From: Actinoplanes sandaracinus
GTDB lineage: Bacteria > Actinomycetota > Actinomycetes > Mycobacteriales > Micromonosporaceae
Assembly (NCBI RefSeq): GCF_030009775.1
Contig: NZ_JASCTH010000011.1
Span: 186,001-250,000, forward strand
Length of the DNA: 64,000 nucleotides
Direction of reading: 5' to 3'
Part shown: one piece after another, positions 7,916 through 17,560 of the stretch
Position numbering within the stretch: position 1 is the first letter of the stretch
How the letters are laid out: each line of letters starts with the position of its first letter
The notes under the pieces: generated by a model
Database searches by the model: none
What the model saw: only the letters and a program-made list of their open reading frames with translations
Told to the model about the DNA's origin: nothing
Program-made: the position numbers and the translations under genes

Positions 7916-10900
7916 GTGGAAGTGCTCGTCGTGCACGGCGGCTGGGTGCCGGGGGCAGGGAGTCCGGGCCGGCTCATCATCTGGGCCGAGGATCCCGGCG
8001 TGCCGTTGACCTCGACCTCCCGCGCCAGATCCCGCCCGCATCCGTTCGCCACCGCGGCCGCGCAGATCGCCGACGCCCTCGGGGAGGCGGTCGCCGCCGC
8101 CACCACCGAGTCGGTCACGATCTCCCTGCCCAGCACCGGCCGCGGTCCCCTGCCGTCGCCGGAGACCGGCGTCGAGGCCGAGTCGGCGACCCGCGGCGTC
8201 AAACTCGGCGCCTGGACGGTTCCGGCGCTGTCGGTGCCCGGCGACTCGGCCATGACGGCCCTGGGGCTGCTCGCCGACCCCGACCCCGACGGCCCGTGGC
8301 TGGCCGGAGCCTCGCTGCGCTACCTGAGCCTGCTCGCCGGTTACGCGTGTGACCTGGCCCGGCGCGGGCGCATGCTGCCGCAGTTGGTCATCGAGGCGGG
8401 CGTGCCCGCGGCCCGCTGGCGCCCGGTGCTCACCGGGGCCGACACCGTCACCTTCCGCGACTTCGCCGCCGGCATGCCGCCGGTGGTGCGGGCCGCCACC
8501 GGCGGGCATCCCATCGGGCGCACGGTCCGGGACGCTCTGGACTCGCTGCTCGACGGGGCGGCCCGCGACGCCCTGCCGGACCGGATCATGGTGGGCCAGC
8601 GGCCGGGGCCCAAGGCCGCCCTGCCGGACAGGTGGCTCGCCGCCCTGACCGCCGGCCCGGCCCTGCCCGGCGCCGCCGAGAGCGAGGTCCGTGACCTGCG
8701 CCGGGCTCTCGACGACTGGATGCGCGCGGCGAACGAGGCGAACGGGCCGGTCCGCGTCAGTTTTCGGCTGATCGAGCCGGCGCCGGAAACCGACGAGTGG
8801 GCGCTGGAGTTCGCACTCCAGTCGGCCGAGGACCCGAGCCTCTACCTGCCGGCGGAAGCCCTCTGGGACGGTGAGGGCTTTCCGGGCCTGCCCAAGCGGC
8901 CCGACGAGACGCTCCTCGCCGGGCTGGGCCGGGCGGTCCGGCTCTTCCCGCTGCTGCACGTGGCTCTGCTCGAGCAGCGGCCGGCCGCCATGCCGCTGAG
9001 CACCGCCGAGGCCCATGACTTCCTGGTTCAGGCGGCACCGCTGTTGCAGGCCGCCGGGTTCGGCGTGCAGTTGCCCTCGTGGGCCGGCCGTAAGGCGGTG
9101 GGCCTGAAACTGACCACCCGCACGAAATCGAAGACGAGCACGTCCCGGGCGGTGGCCGACTCCGGGTTCGGCCTCTCCGAGCTCGTCGACTTCCGCATCG
9201 ATCTGGTGATCGGCGACGGCGCGGTGAGCGCGGACGAGTTGGCCGAGCTGGCCCGCGCCAAGATTCCGCTGGTCCGGGTGCGCGGCCAGTGGGTGGAACT
9301 CGACGACCGGCAGCTCAAGGCCGCGCTCAAGGCCGTCAACCGGCGCCGCGAGGGCGAGATGACGGCGGGCGACCTGCTGCAACAGGTGGTCGAGGGCGGC
9401 GAGGAGGATCTTCCGCTGGTCGAGGTCGACGCCGACGGTGACCTCGGTGACCTGCTCTCGGGACAGGCGGCCGAGCGGCTCACCCCGATGCCGACCCCGG
9501 CCGGGTTCCAGGGGACGCTCCGGCCATATCAGGAGAGGGGCTTGTCCTGGCTGAACTTCCTCGGCCGTCTGGGGCTCGGCGGGATCCTCGCCGACGACAT
9601 GGGCCTGGGCAAAACCGCTCAGACGCTGTCCCTGCTGCTCACCGAGCAGGGTGACGGGAAAACGCTGCTCGTCTGCCCGATGTCGCTGGTCAGCAACTGG
9701 CACAAGGAGGCCGGCCGGTTCGTGCCGGGCCTGCGGGTCTACGTGCACCACGGCAGCACCCGGCTGCGCGGGCCGGAGTTCGACGACGCGGTGGCCGGCG
9801 CCGATCTGGTGATCACCACCTACGGCACGGCGCTGCGCGACCTGGAAACGCTGCGCGGGGTCCGGTGGAGCCGGGTGGTCTGCGACGAGGCCCAGGCGAT
9901 CAAGAACAGTGGCACCCGGCAGTCCCAGGCGGTTCGCGCCATCCCGGCCCGGACGAGGCTGGCGCTGACCGGCACACCCGTCGAGAACCACCTGGCCGAG
10001 TTGTGGTCGATCATGGACTTCTGCAATCCCGGGCTGCTCGGGCCGGCCAAACGGTTCCGCCGCCGGTTCCAGGAGCCGATCGAGACCCGGCAGGACGAGG
10101 ACGCGACCGCCGCGCTGAAACGGGCTACCGGGCCGTTCGTGCTGCGCCGGCTCAAAACCGATAAGAACATCATCTCGGACCTGCCGGAGAAGAACGAGAT
10201 GAAAGTGTGGTGCTCGCTCACCCCCGAGCAGGCCACCCTCTACCAGGCGGTCGTCGAGGACATGATGGCCGAGATCGAGAGCACCGAGGGCATTCAGCGC
10301 CGCGGCAACGTGCTGGCCGCGATGATGAAACTCAAACAGGTCTGCAACCACCCGGCGCATCTGCTCAAGGACGGTTCCCGGCTGCCCGGGCGGTCCGGCA
10401 AGCTGGCCCGGCTGGAGGAACTGGCCGATGAGATCGTCTCCGACGGCGACAAAGCGCTGGTCTTCACTCAGTACGCCGAGTGGGGATCACTCCTGCAGCC
10501 CTACCTGGCGGCGCACACCGACCGCCCGGTGCTGTGGCTGCACGGCGGGTTGAGCAAGGCCCGCCGGGACGATCTGGTCGAGCGGTTCCAGACCGCCGGA
10601 GAGCCGATGCTGTTCCTGCTCTCGCTCAAGGCTGCCGGCACCGGTCTCAACCTGACGGCGGCCAACCATGTCATCCATTTCGACCGGTGGTGGAACCCGG
10701 CGGTCGAGGACCAGGCCACCGACCGGGCGTTCCGGATCGGGCAGTCCCGTGACGTGCAGGTCCGGAAATTCATCTGCACCGGCACGCTGGAGGAGAAGAT
10801 CGACGCGATGATCGAGCGGAAGAAGGCACTGGCCTCCTCGGTGGTCGGCACCGGCGAGGAGTGGATCACCGATTTGAGCACCGACCAACTCCGGGAACTG

Positions 10901-10930
10901 TTCTCGCTCGACCCCGCGGCGGTGCGCTGA
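7916..10930 (+). CDS. SNF2-family DEAD/DEAH-box helicase
   Basis: This 1004-aa SWI2/SNF2 ATPase has an N-terminal half of the SNF2-associated bacterial type, starting VLVVHGGWVPGAG. The two RecA-like lobes begin near residue 530. Motif I is DDMGLGKT with Lys566, motif II is DEAQ near residue 657, ALTGTPVEN is motif III, and FRIGQ in the C-terminal lobe is motif VI. It would translocate on double-stranded DNA. The GTG start at 7916 is one of two close choices (7916 or 7922). It is followed one base later by a SWIM-domain gene, a known SNF2 partner arrangement. Confidence 0.93.
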   Translation: MEVLVVHGGWVPGAGSPGRLIIWAEDPGVPLTSTSRARSRPHPFATAAAQIADALGEAVAAATTESVTISLPSTGRGPLPSPETGVEAESATRGVKLGAWTVPALSVPGDSAMTALGLLADPDPDGPWLAGASLRYLSLLAGYACDLARRGRMLPQLVIEAGVPAARWRPVLTGADTVTFRDFAAGMPPVVRAATGGHPIGRTVRDALDSLLDGAARDALPDRIMVGQRPGPKAALPDRWLAALTAGPALPGAAESEVRDLRRALDDWMRAANEANGPVRVSFRLIEPAPETDEWALEFALQSAEDPSLYLPAEALWDGEGFPGLPKRPDETLLAGLGRAVRLFPLLHVALLEQRPAAMPLSTAEAHDFLVQAAPLLQAAGFGVQLPSWAGRKAVGLKLTTRTKSKTSTSRAVADSGFGLSELVDFRIDLVIGDGAVSADELAELARAKIPLVRVRGQWVELDDRQLKAALKAVNRRREGEMTAGDLLQQVVEGGEEDLPLVEVDADGDLGDLLSGQAAERLTPMPTPAGFQGTLRPYQERGLSWLNFLGRLGLGGILADDMGLGKTAQTLSLLLTEQGDGKTLLVCPMSLVSNWHKEAGRFVPGLRVYVHHGSTRLRGPEFDDAVAGADLVITTYGTALRDLETLRGVRWSRVVCDEAQAIKNSGTRQSQAVRAIPARTRLALTGTPVENHLAELWSIMDFCNPGLLGPAKRFRRRFQEPIETRQDEDATAALKRATGPFVLRRLKTDKNIISDLPEKNEMKVWCSLTPEQATLYQAVVEDMMAEIESTEGIQRRGNVLAAMMKLKQVCNHPAHLLKDGSRLPGRSGKLARLEELADEIVSDGDKALVFTQYAEWGSLLQPYLAAHTDRPVLWLHGGLSKARRDDLVERFQTAGEPMLFLLSLKAAGTGLNLTAANHVIHFDRWWNPAVEDQATDRAFRIGQSRDVQVRKFICTGTLEEKIDAMIERKKALASSVVGTGEEWITDLSTDQLRELFSLDPAAVR

Positions 10931-10931
10931 C

Positions 10932-11768
10932 ATGCCGGTCGACAACTCCGGCCGCTTCTACGAGGCGGGGCGCCCGATCGAGGTGGACGGCGGCCTCGCG
11001 GTCCGATCGAAACGGGGCAAGATCGGCGAGCAGTGGTGGTCACGGAAATTCGTCGACGTGCTGGAGGGCGTCTGCGATTCCGGGCGGCTGGCGCGCGGGC
11101 GGGCCTACGCCCGCAAGGGCCAGGTGATCGACTTCGCGCTCGAGCCGGGGCGCGTGCTGGCCCGGGTGCAGGGTTCGCGGCCGAAACCGTACGAGGTGAC
11201 GATCCGTGTCCCCGCCTACGACGACGCACAGTGGGCCGACGCGATCGACGCCCTGGCCGGCCGGGCGCTGTACCGTGCGGCACTGCTCGCCGGCGAGATG
11301 CCGCACGAGATCGTGGACCTCTTCACCGAGTTGGGCCTGCCACTCTTCCCGGACCGGCTGGACATCGACTGCTCCTGCCCCGACTGGGGAATCCCGTGCA
11401 AGCACGGGTCGGCGGTGCTCTACGTGATGGCCGAGGCGTTCGACGACGATCCGTTCCTGGTGCTGGCGTGGCGAGGGCGCGGCCGGGAAGAACTGCTCGA
11501 CGCGTTGCGCGGCACACCCGAGCCCTCCGAGACCGTGGACCCGCTGGCGGTCGATGAGGAACCGCTGGATGCCCGGCTCGCCGATTTCTGGTCGCCGGCG
11601 ATCAGCCTGGGACGGTTGAGGGAGCGGCCACCTCGCGGGGGCACTCCGCCGGAACTGCTGCTGCGGGCTCTCGACGCGCCGCCGGTCAAGGTCCGGCACG
11701 TGCCGCTGGTCGACGTGCTCCGGCCGCATTACCGCGACCTGAGGAGATCGGAGACGGCGGAGGAGTGA
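10932..11768 (+). CDS. SWIM zinc-finger protein
   Basis: This 278-aa protein has a central SWIM motif, CSCPDWGIPCKH (about residues 154-165), the CxCx(n)CxH zinc site associated with DNA-repair and chromatin-like factors. The ATG follows the SNF2 stop by one base, so the two are co-translated. Linked SNF2/SWIM pairs are common in Actinobacteria, and a shared complex is the natural inference. The flanking regions are conserved-looking but carry no named domain. It is the last gene before a 110-bp gap. Confidence 0.9.
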   Translation: MPVDNSGRFYEAGRPIEVDGGLAVRSKRGKIGEQWWSRKFVDVLEGVCDSGRLARGRAYARKGQVIDFALEPGRVLARVQGSRPKPYEVTIRVPAYDDAQWADAIDALAGRALYRAALLAGEMPHEIVDLFTELGLPLFPDRLDIDCSCPDWGIPCKHGSAVLYVMAEAFDDDPFLVLAWRGRGREELLDALRGTPEPSETVDPLAVDEEPLDARLADFWSPAISLGRLRERPPRGGTPPELLLRALDAPPVKVRHVPLVDVLRPHYRDLRRSETAEE

Positions 11769-11878
11769 TCGGGGCCGCGCCCATCGCGAACCGATCGTGG
11801 GCGAGTCCATGATGGACGCGACGTTACGTCACGCTACCAGGCGTAATTATCGACAACTAGCAATCTCGGAGCTATCGC

Positions 11879-12835
11879 ATGAGTGAGATGACCTACCGAC
11901 GCCTCGGTGACTCGGGACTAGCCGTGTCCGTGGTCGGGATCGGCTGCAACAACTTCGGCCGCAAGATCGACGCCGACGGTGTCCGTGAGGTCGTCGGCGC
12001 CGCCCTCGACGCCGGGATCACACTTTTCGACACCGCTGACATCTACGGCACGCCGCACGGATCCTCCGAGCAGCTTCTCGGCGCCGCTCTCAAGGGCCGC
12101 CGCGACGAGGTGGTGCTGGCCAGCAAGTTCGGTATGGACATGGAAGGCGTCAACGGGCGCGACTTCGAGGCGCGCGGGTCCCGGCGTTACATCGTCCGGG
12201 CGGTCGAGGCGTCACTGCGCCGGCTGGAAACCGATTACATCGACCTCTACCAGATGCACCAGCCCGACCCGGCGACGCCGATCGAGGAGACCCTCGCGGC
12301 CCTCGACGACCTGGTCCGCTCCGGGAAGGTCCGCTACCTGGGCAACTCGAACTTCTCCGGCTGGCAGATCGCCGACGCCGACTGGGTCGCCCGCAGCGGC
12401 AACCTGACCCGTTTCATCAGTGCGCAAAACCAGTACAGCCTGCTCAGCCGGGCGGCCGAGGCCGAGGTGATCCCTGCCTGCGAGCGGTTCGGGCTCGGGC
12501 TGCTGCCGTTCTTCCCGCTCGAGTCGGGCCTGCTCACCGGCAAGTACCGGCGTGGTGAGCAGCCGCCCGCCGGCACCCGGATGGCGCAGGAGCGGTATGC
12601 GTCGTGGCTCGCCCGCGCCGACTGGGACATGATCGAGGCTTTGACCGCCTTCGGGGCGGAGCGCGGGCGCAGCCTGCTGGAGGTGGGGATCGCCGGCCTC
12701 GCCGCACGGCCCGGGGTGGCCAGTGTGATCGCCGGCGCCGTCAGCGCCGAGCAGGTCCAGGCGAACGCCGCCGCGTCCGCCTGGGAGCTCACCGTCGCGG
12801 ATATGGCAGCGCTGGACGCCCTGCTCAGCGACTGA
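11879..12835 (+). CDS. aldo/keto reductase
   Basis: This is a 318-aa NADPH-dependent oxidoreductase with a TIM-barrel fold. The catalytic elements are visible: Asp and Tyr in FDTADIYG, Lys in LASKFG, and His in DLYQMHQPD. The C-terminal cofactor region ([17 protein letters not shown]) resembles the YajO/Tas-like subgroup. It stands alone, starting after a 110-bp intergenic region and ending at a strong hairpin. The substrate cannot be predicted. Confidence 0.93.
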   Translation: MSEMTYRRLGDSGLAVSVVGIGCNNFGRKIDADGVREVVGAALDAGITLFDTADIYGTPHGSSEQLLGAALKGRRDEVVLASKFGMDMEGVNGRDFEARGSRRYIVRAVEASLRRLETDYIDLYQMHQPDPATPIEETLAALDDLVRSGKVRYLGNSNFSGWQIADADWVARSGNLTRFISAQNQYSLLSRAAEAEVIPACERFGLGLLPFFPLESGLLTGKYRRGEQPPAGTRMAQERYASWLARADWDMIEALTAFGAERGRSLLEVGIAGLAARPGVASVIAGAVSAEQVQANAAASAWELTVADMAALDALLSD

Positions 12836-12853
12836 TCACCACAAGCTCGGTCA

Positions 12854-12895
12854 CCTCGCGAAGGAGCCGAGCATGCACCCGGCTCCTTCGCGAGG
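12854..12895. terminator. bidirectional terminator between convergent genes
   Basis: A perfect 15-bp stem (12854-12868 with 12881-12895) and a 12-nt loop lie between the convergent aldo/keto reductase and surface-protein genes. There is no long T-run on either side. Confidence 0.75.
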
Positions 12896-12931
12896 GCGGC
12901 GGAAGATCCGCATGGTCCGCAGCCGGAACGG

Positions 12932-14524
12932 CTACTCGACGACGGTGACGATCCGGCGGCGACGCGCCGACCGGTATGCGATCACGCCCATCACCAGCAG
13001 CACCGCGCCACCGGCTCCGACCAGACCGGCCGGGGCGCCGGTGATCGGCAGGCCGCCACCACCGCCACCGGCGGTCAGCTCAACCGTGAGGGCGGCCCTG
13101 TCGTTGCCGCTCTTCGAGTCCTGCACACCACCGTCGACCTTGACGAATCCCGCCTTGTACTCGGCGGCGTCCACGATTTCGGCGGAGAGACTGAAGAGGT
13201 GACGGCCGTTGCCCGGCACGCTCTCCACGACCAGGCACACGAGGTTGGTGATCCCGGAGAGGTCGACGCCCTCGGACGGGCCGGCGCCCTCGGGCAGGCC
13301 GGCACCGTCCACCAGGCCGACATCGTCAGGCAGGTTGGCGAAATCCTCGTCGATGTCGGTGGGCGACGTGCCCGGCAGGCAACGCTCGTCGAGCCTGGTC
13401 AGCCGGACCCCGGCCGGGAGCTTGACATGCGCGTACTGGATCCAGCCCACGCTCGCCGGGATGGTCGCGGACGGCCCGAGGTTTCGCACGCCCACCTTGA
13501 CCGTGCTGCTGTCGCCGACCGCCCCCGAGAAGACGCCCCCGACAGCCGCGCTGTCCGCGTTCGTCTTCGGCACGGTCACCGAGAAGAGGGCCGCGTTGTC
13601 GTCCTTGTTGAGGTCGTCGGCGACTTCCGGCTCGGCGGCGGAGACCGAGGCGACGGTCTCCAACTCCAACTCCCGGCCGGCCGCGCCGGCGGTTCGCTTC
13701 GCGAAGTCGAACACGTATCTGTCTGCGAGGCCGATCGCCGCGACGTAGACCGGGTAGTCGTACGGCCCGGCAGTGCCCATGGGCACCGTGACCCGCAGCG
13801 GCGTGGCTTCGGGCAGGGCGAAGGAACCGCCGGCCGCCAGCGTCTCGTTGAAGACGCAGACGAAGCCGCCGAGCTCCCGGTCGGGCTCGCAGTTGCTGTA
13901 ATTCAGCACCGGCGTCACCCCGAGCGGTGCCATGACCAGCAGGCCCAGCGCTTTGACGTCTTTGCTACCGCTGTTGTGGATCGCCACCGGCACGTCCGCC
14001 GACTCGCCGGGACCGAGCTTCAGGTCGGCGAGATCGGCGACCTCGAGGTCGGCGCCGCCCTTGTCGGTGCGTACCACGGTGATCGACGTCTCGTCGCTGG
14101 CCCGCCCGCCGACCGAGGTGGAGAGCGCGAGGTTCCCCGCCGGGTCCGCGGCACCGGCGGCGGCCGGTTTCAGCGTGAACTTGACGCTGCGCCGCTCGCC
14201 CGCCTTGAGATCGCCGATGGCGCAGGTGTTCTGCTCGCACCCGGCGGGCGCGGTGAACCCGAGGTCCGCGCTGATCGGCCTGGCGGCGCTGCCGAACGTC
14301 AGAACGACGTCCTCCGCCGCGGCGCCCAGGTTGTAGAGGTCGAATCTGACCGTCTTCGACTGACCGTTGACGACGGTCACCGTCTCCGGGCCGAGAATGC
14401 CGACGTAGGCCAGTTCCAGGTCGTCAGCGGCCCGAGCGGGCAGGGCCAGACCGGTCAGGGTCAACCCGGCCGCCACGGTGGTCAGGGCGAGACGACGGAA
14501 CACGGCGTGCGGACGCATGGTCAC
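12932..14524 (-). CDS. secreted surface protein with LPxTG-like sorting signal
   Basis: This 530-aa protein has a Sec signal peptide (charged N-terminus, hydrophobic residues 12-30, cleavage near PARA-ADD). It has beta-rich repeats of CARDB/DUF11 style (ETVTVVNGQSKTVRFDLYNLG and similar blocks). At the C-terminus, after a glycine run, comes LPITG, a hydrophobic helix and the basic tail RSARRRR. That is a complete sortase signal. No sortase gene is in the window. It probably serves as a wall-anchored structural or adhesive protein. Confidence 0.85.
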   Translation of the reverse strand: MTMRPHAVFRRLALTTVAAGLTLTGLALPARAADDLELAYVGILGPETVTVVNGQSKTVRFDLYNLGAAAEDVVLTFGSAARPISADLGFTAPAGCEQNTCAIGDLKAGERRSVKFTLKPAAAGAADPAGNLALSTSVGGRASDETSITVVRTDKGGADLEVADLADLKLGPGESADVPVAIHNSGSKDVKALGLLVMAPLGVTPVLNYSNCEPDRELGGFVCVFNETLAAGGSFALPEATPLRVTVPMGTAGPYDYPVYVAAIGLADRYVFDFAKRTAGAAGRELELETVASVSAAEPEVADDLNKDDNAALFSVTVPKTNADSAAVGGVFSGAVGDSSTVKVGVRNLGPSATIPASVGWIQYAHVKLPAGVRLTRLDERCLPGTSPTDIDEDFANLPDDVGLVDGAGLPEGAGPSEGVDLSGITNLVCLVVESVPGNGRHLFSLSAEIVDAAEYKAGFVKVDGGVQDSKSGNDRAALTVELTAGGGGGGLPITGAPAGLVGAGGAVLLVMGVIAYRSARRRRIVTVVE

Positions 14525-14669
14525 CCGTTTCGAGCTGGGTCGGTCCAGCCGGGTTCCGTACCGCGGCTCGCAGGGAAGCGAGGCGAGACGGAACCTGAGT
14601 CACCGGCCGGAGGAGCCCGCGGATCCTAAGGCCTCTGACCAGGGAAGATCAAACATCGGGTGGGTGAGA

Positions 14670-15530
<861 letters not shown>

Positions 15531-15597
15531 TTATCCCCGATCTCGTCCCGCATGCTGGTCGGCGGAGTGCAGGGTGGCTCACGTCGCAGGCGATGAG

Positions 15598-15629
15598 TTG
15601 CTAAAGTCTTTCGCAAAAGTCTTTAGCAA
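15598..15629. promoter_or_regulatory. 32-bp palindrome overlapping the SD of the AlbA_2 gene
   Basis: TTGCTAAAG...CTTTAGCAA is symmetric about 15613.5 with 14 of 16 positions paired. Its right arm ends in the AAGGA ribosome-binding site, so a bound protein, or a folded RNA, would block both transcription and initiation. Confidence 0.75.
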
Positions 15630-15637
15630 GGATGCTT

Positions 15638-17356
15638 ATGACTCCCGAAGAACTGGCTCGCCTGATAGCACTCCTGCGCCGCAGTGGCACTGATCTCCAC
15701 GACGTGGAGGTCAAGGCTGCGGGCGGCGGTCTACCAAAGTCGGTTCGGGACACATTGAGCGCTCTCAGCAATGATCGAGGCGGGACTGTGATCCTCGGGT
15801 TGGACGAGGCGTCGGGCTTCCGTCCCGCTGCAGGTTTCGATGCCGCCCGAATCCGCGACGCACTGGCTTCGGCATGCAACGACGATCTGCATCCGCCGGT
15901 ACGCAGCGAGATCGAGATCGTGCCGTTCGAGGATGCCTTGGTGGTCATCGCTGAGGTAGGGGAACTCGACCCCCGTTTCAAACCCTGCTACGTGGCCGCG
16001 CGCGGTGAGTACAACGGTTCATTCACCCGTGGCGGCGACGGAGACCGTCGTCTGACCGACTTCGAGATCCATCTGCTGCACACGAACCGGGGACAGCCCG
16101 ACGACGATAGACAACCCGTGCCCGGCGCAACCCCAGCTGATCTCGACGAAACGGAGGTACAGCTTCTTCTAGCGCGCGTCCGCCAGAGGCAGCCACGAGC
16201 CTTCGCAGATCTGGGAAGCCAGCAGGCGCTCCGCCGACTCAACGTCCTAGCCGAAGATTCATCCAACATCCTTCGGCCGACGCTGGGCGCCCTCCTCACC
16301 TTGGGCGTCTACCCTCAGCAATTCTTTCCTCAACTGAACGCCACCCTGGTCGTGTACCCCGGCACATCCAACCAGGATGTCCCGGCCAACGGCCCGCGAT
16401 TCTTGGAGAACCGATCATTCGACGGTCCAGTCCCCATCATCGTGGACGAGGCGGTCAGCGCTGTCCTCCGGAACACCTCGGTCCGTTCGTTCATTGACGG
16501 CAGCGGCCGGATTGACCGATACGACTACCCGGCAGAAGTGATCCGTGAGGCGATCGCCAATGCACTTCTGCACCGTGACTACTCGTCCTACTCCCGCAGC
16601 ACCCCGGTGCAGATCACGTTGTACTCGGACCGTCTAGTCATCGCCAATCCCGGTGGACTGTTTGGCGCCGTCACCGAGGACGATCTGGGTGGTGAAGGGG
16701 TCACCTCTACTCGTAACCCGGTCCTCGCCCGCTTATTACAGGACGTGCGCCTCCCTGAAACTGGACGCATGGTCTGCGAGAACCGCGCAAGCGGAATTCC
16801 CACCATGCTCCGGGAGCTCCGGAGAGCCGGTTCGCCTCTTCCCGAGTTCCACAACCGCATCACCCGATTCAAGCTCCTTCTCCCCCGGCACACTTTGCTG
16901 GACGACGAGACAACAGCCTGGATCGCTGAACTGGGGCAGCAGAATCTGACCGCCACACAACAACTAGCGCTCGCGGAGATGCGCTCAGGCCGGGCGGTCA
17001 CCAATTCCTCTATGCGAAACCTCGGCTTGGAAGCTCACCGGGCAACCGCCGAACTCGCGGATCTTGTTCATCGTGGAATCGTGGTTCGCGTCGGAGAGCG
17101 TCGTCATTCGCGCTACCTTCTCGCTCCGCGCGAGGAGCAGCTGGCGTTGGACCTCAACTCAGGCGTAAGTGACGTGGAAATCGTTCTACGGGCCTTAACC
17201 GGCGGCTCCGAGCTGAGCCGCCGCGACATCGAGGAGCGCACTGGCCTGAGCTACATGAAGGTGCTGCGCGCTTTGCACAAGCTGGAGGCCGCCGGCCAGG
17301 TGCATCCCACAGCGCCGCCGCGCTCGCCACTACGCCGATACAGATCGGCTCACTGA
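15638..17356 (+). CDS. AlbA_2 (Schlafen-like) / HATPase_c_4 ATP-binding protein
   Basis: This 572-aa protein has an N-terminal AlbA_2 domain (about residues 20-130; VEVKAAGGG...SNDRGGTVILGLDE). A central GHKL-type region has the motif YPAEVIREAIANALLHRDYS. A C-terminal winged helix ends in SYMKVLRALHKLEAAGQV. Such proteins are annotated as RecG-like regulators, and some occur in defence islands. The second ATG (15638) has AAGGA at the right distance and is preferred to 15632. Codon use differs from its neighbours: TTA codons at 16733, 16736 and 17195, and lower GC. That suggests transfer or bldA-type control. Confidence 0.85.
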   Translation: MTPEELARLIALLRRSGTDLHDVEVKAAGGGLPKSVRDTLSALSNDRGGTVILGLDEASGFRPAAGFDAARIRDALASACNDDLHPPVRSEIEIVPFEDALVVIAEVGELDPRFKPCYVAARGEYNGSFTRGGDGDRRLTDFEIHLLHTNRGQPDDDRQPVPGATPADLDETEVQLLLARVRQRQPRAFADLGSQQALRRLNVLAEDSSNILRPTLGALLTLGVYPQQFFPQLNATLVVYPGTSNQDVPANGPRFLENRSFDGPVPIIVDEAVSAVLRNTSVRSFIDGSGRIDRYDYPAEVIREAIANALLHRDYSSYSRSTPVQITLYSDRLVIANPGGLFGAVTEDDLGGEGVTSTRNPVLARLLQDVRLPETGRMVCENRASGIPTMLRELRRAGSPLPEFHNRITRFKLLLPRHTLLDDETTAWIAELGQQNLTATQQLALAEMRSGRAVTNSSMRNLGLEAHRATAELADLVHRGIVVRVGERRHSRYLLAPREEQLALDLNSGVSDVEIVLRALTGGSELSRRDIEERTGLSYMKVLRALHKLEAAGQVHPTAPPRSPLRRYRSAH

Positions 17357-17560
17357 ACAACGGCGCAGTCGCCCAGCTCACACCCAGCGGCATGCGGGCA
17401 CCGTTATTCGGTAGACAAGGAGCTGGAATCGCGTAGCGTGGAGGGCCGCTTGACGGCCGTGGTGAGCATGCACCGCAGCGGGCGTCCCCGCGCCGGAGAA
17501 CGGCCTACCCGCCCTCCGGATACGCGAGCAAGCCCTGATCAGCCCTTCCGAGGACGACCT

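Noticed and set aside
7760-10360. 866-codon open frame antisense to the SNF2 helicase
   Set aside because: The sequence is Arg/Gln/His/Pro-rich with no domains, and the opposite strand encodes a complete helicase with all motifs. It is a GC-rich antisense artefact.
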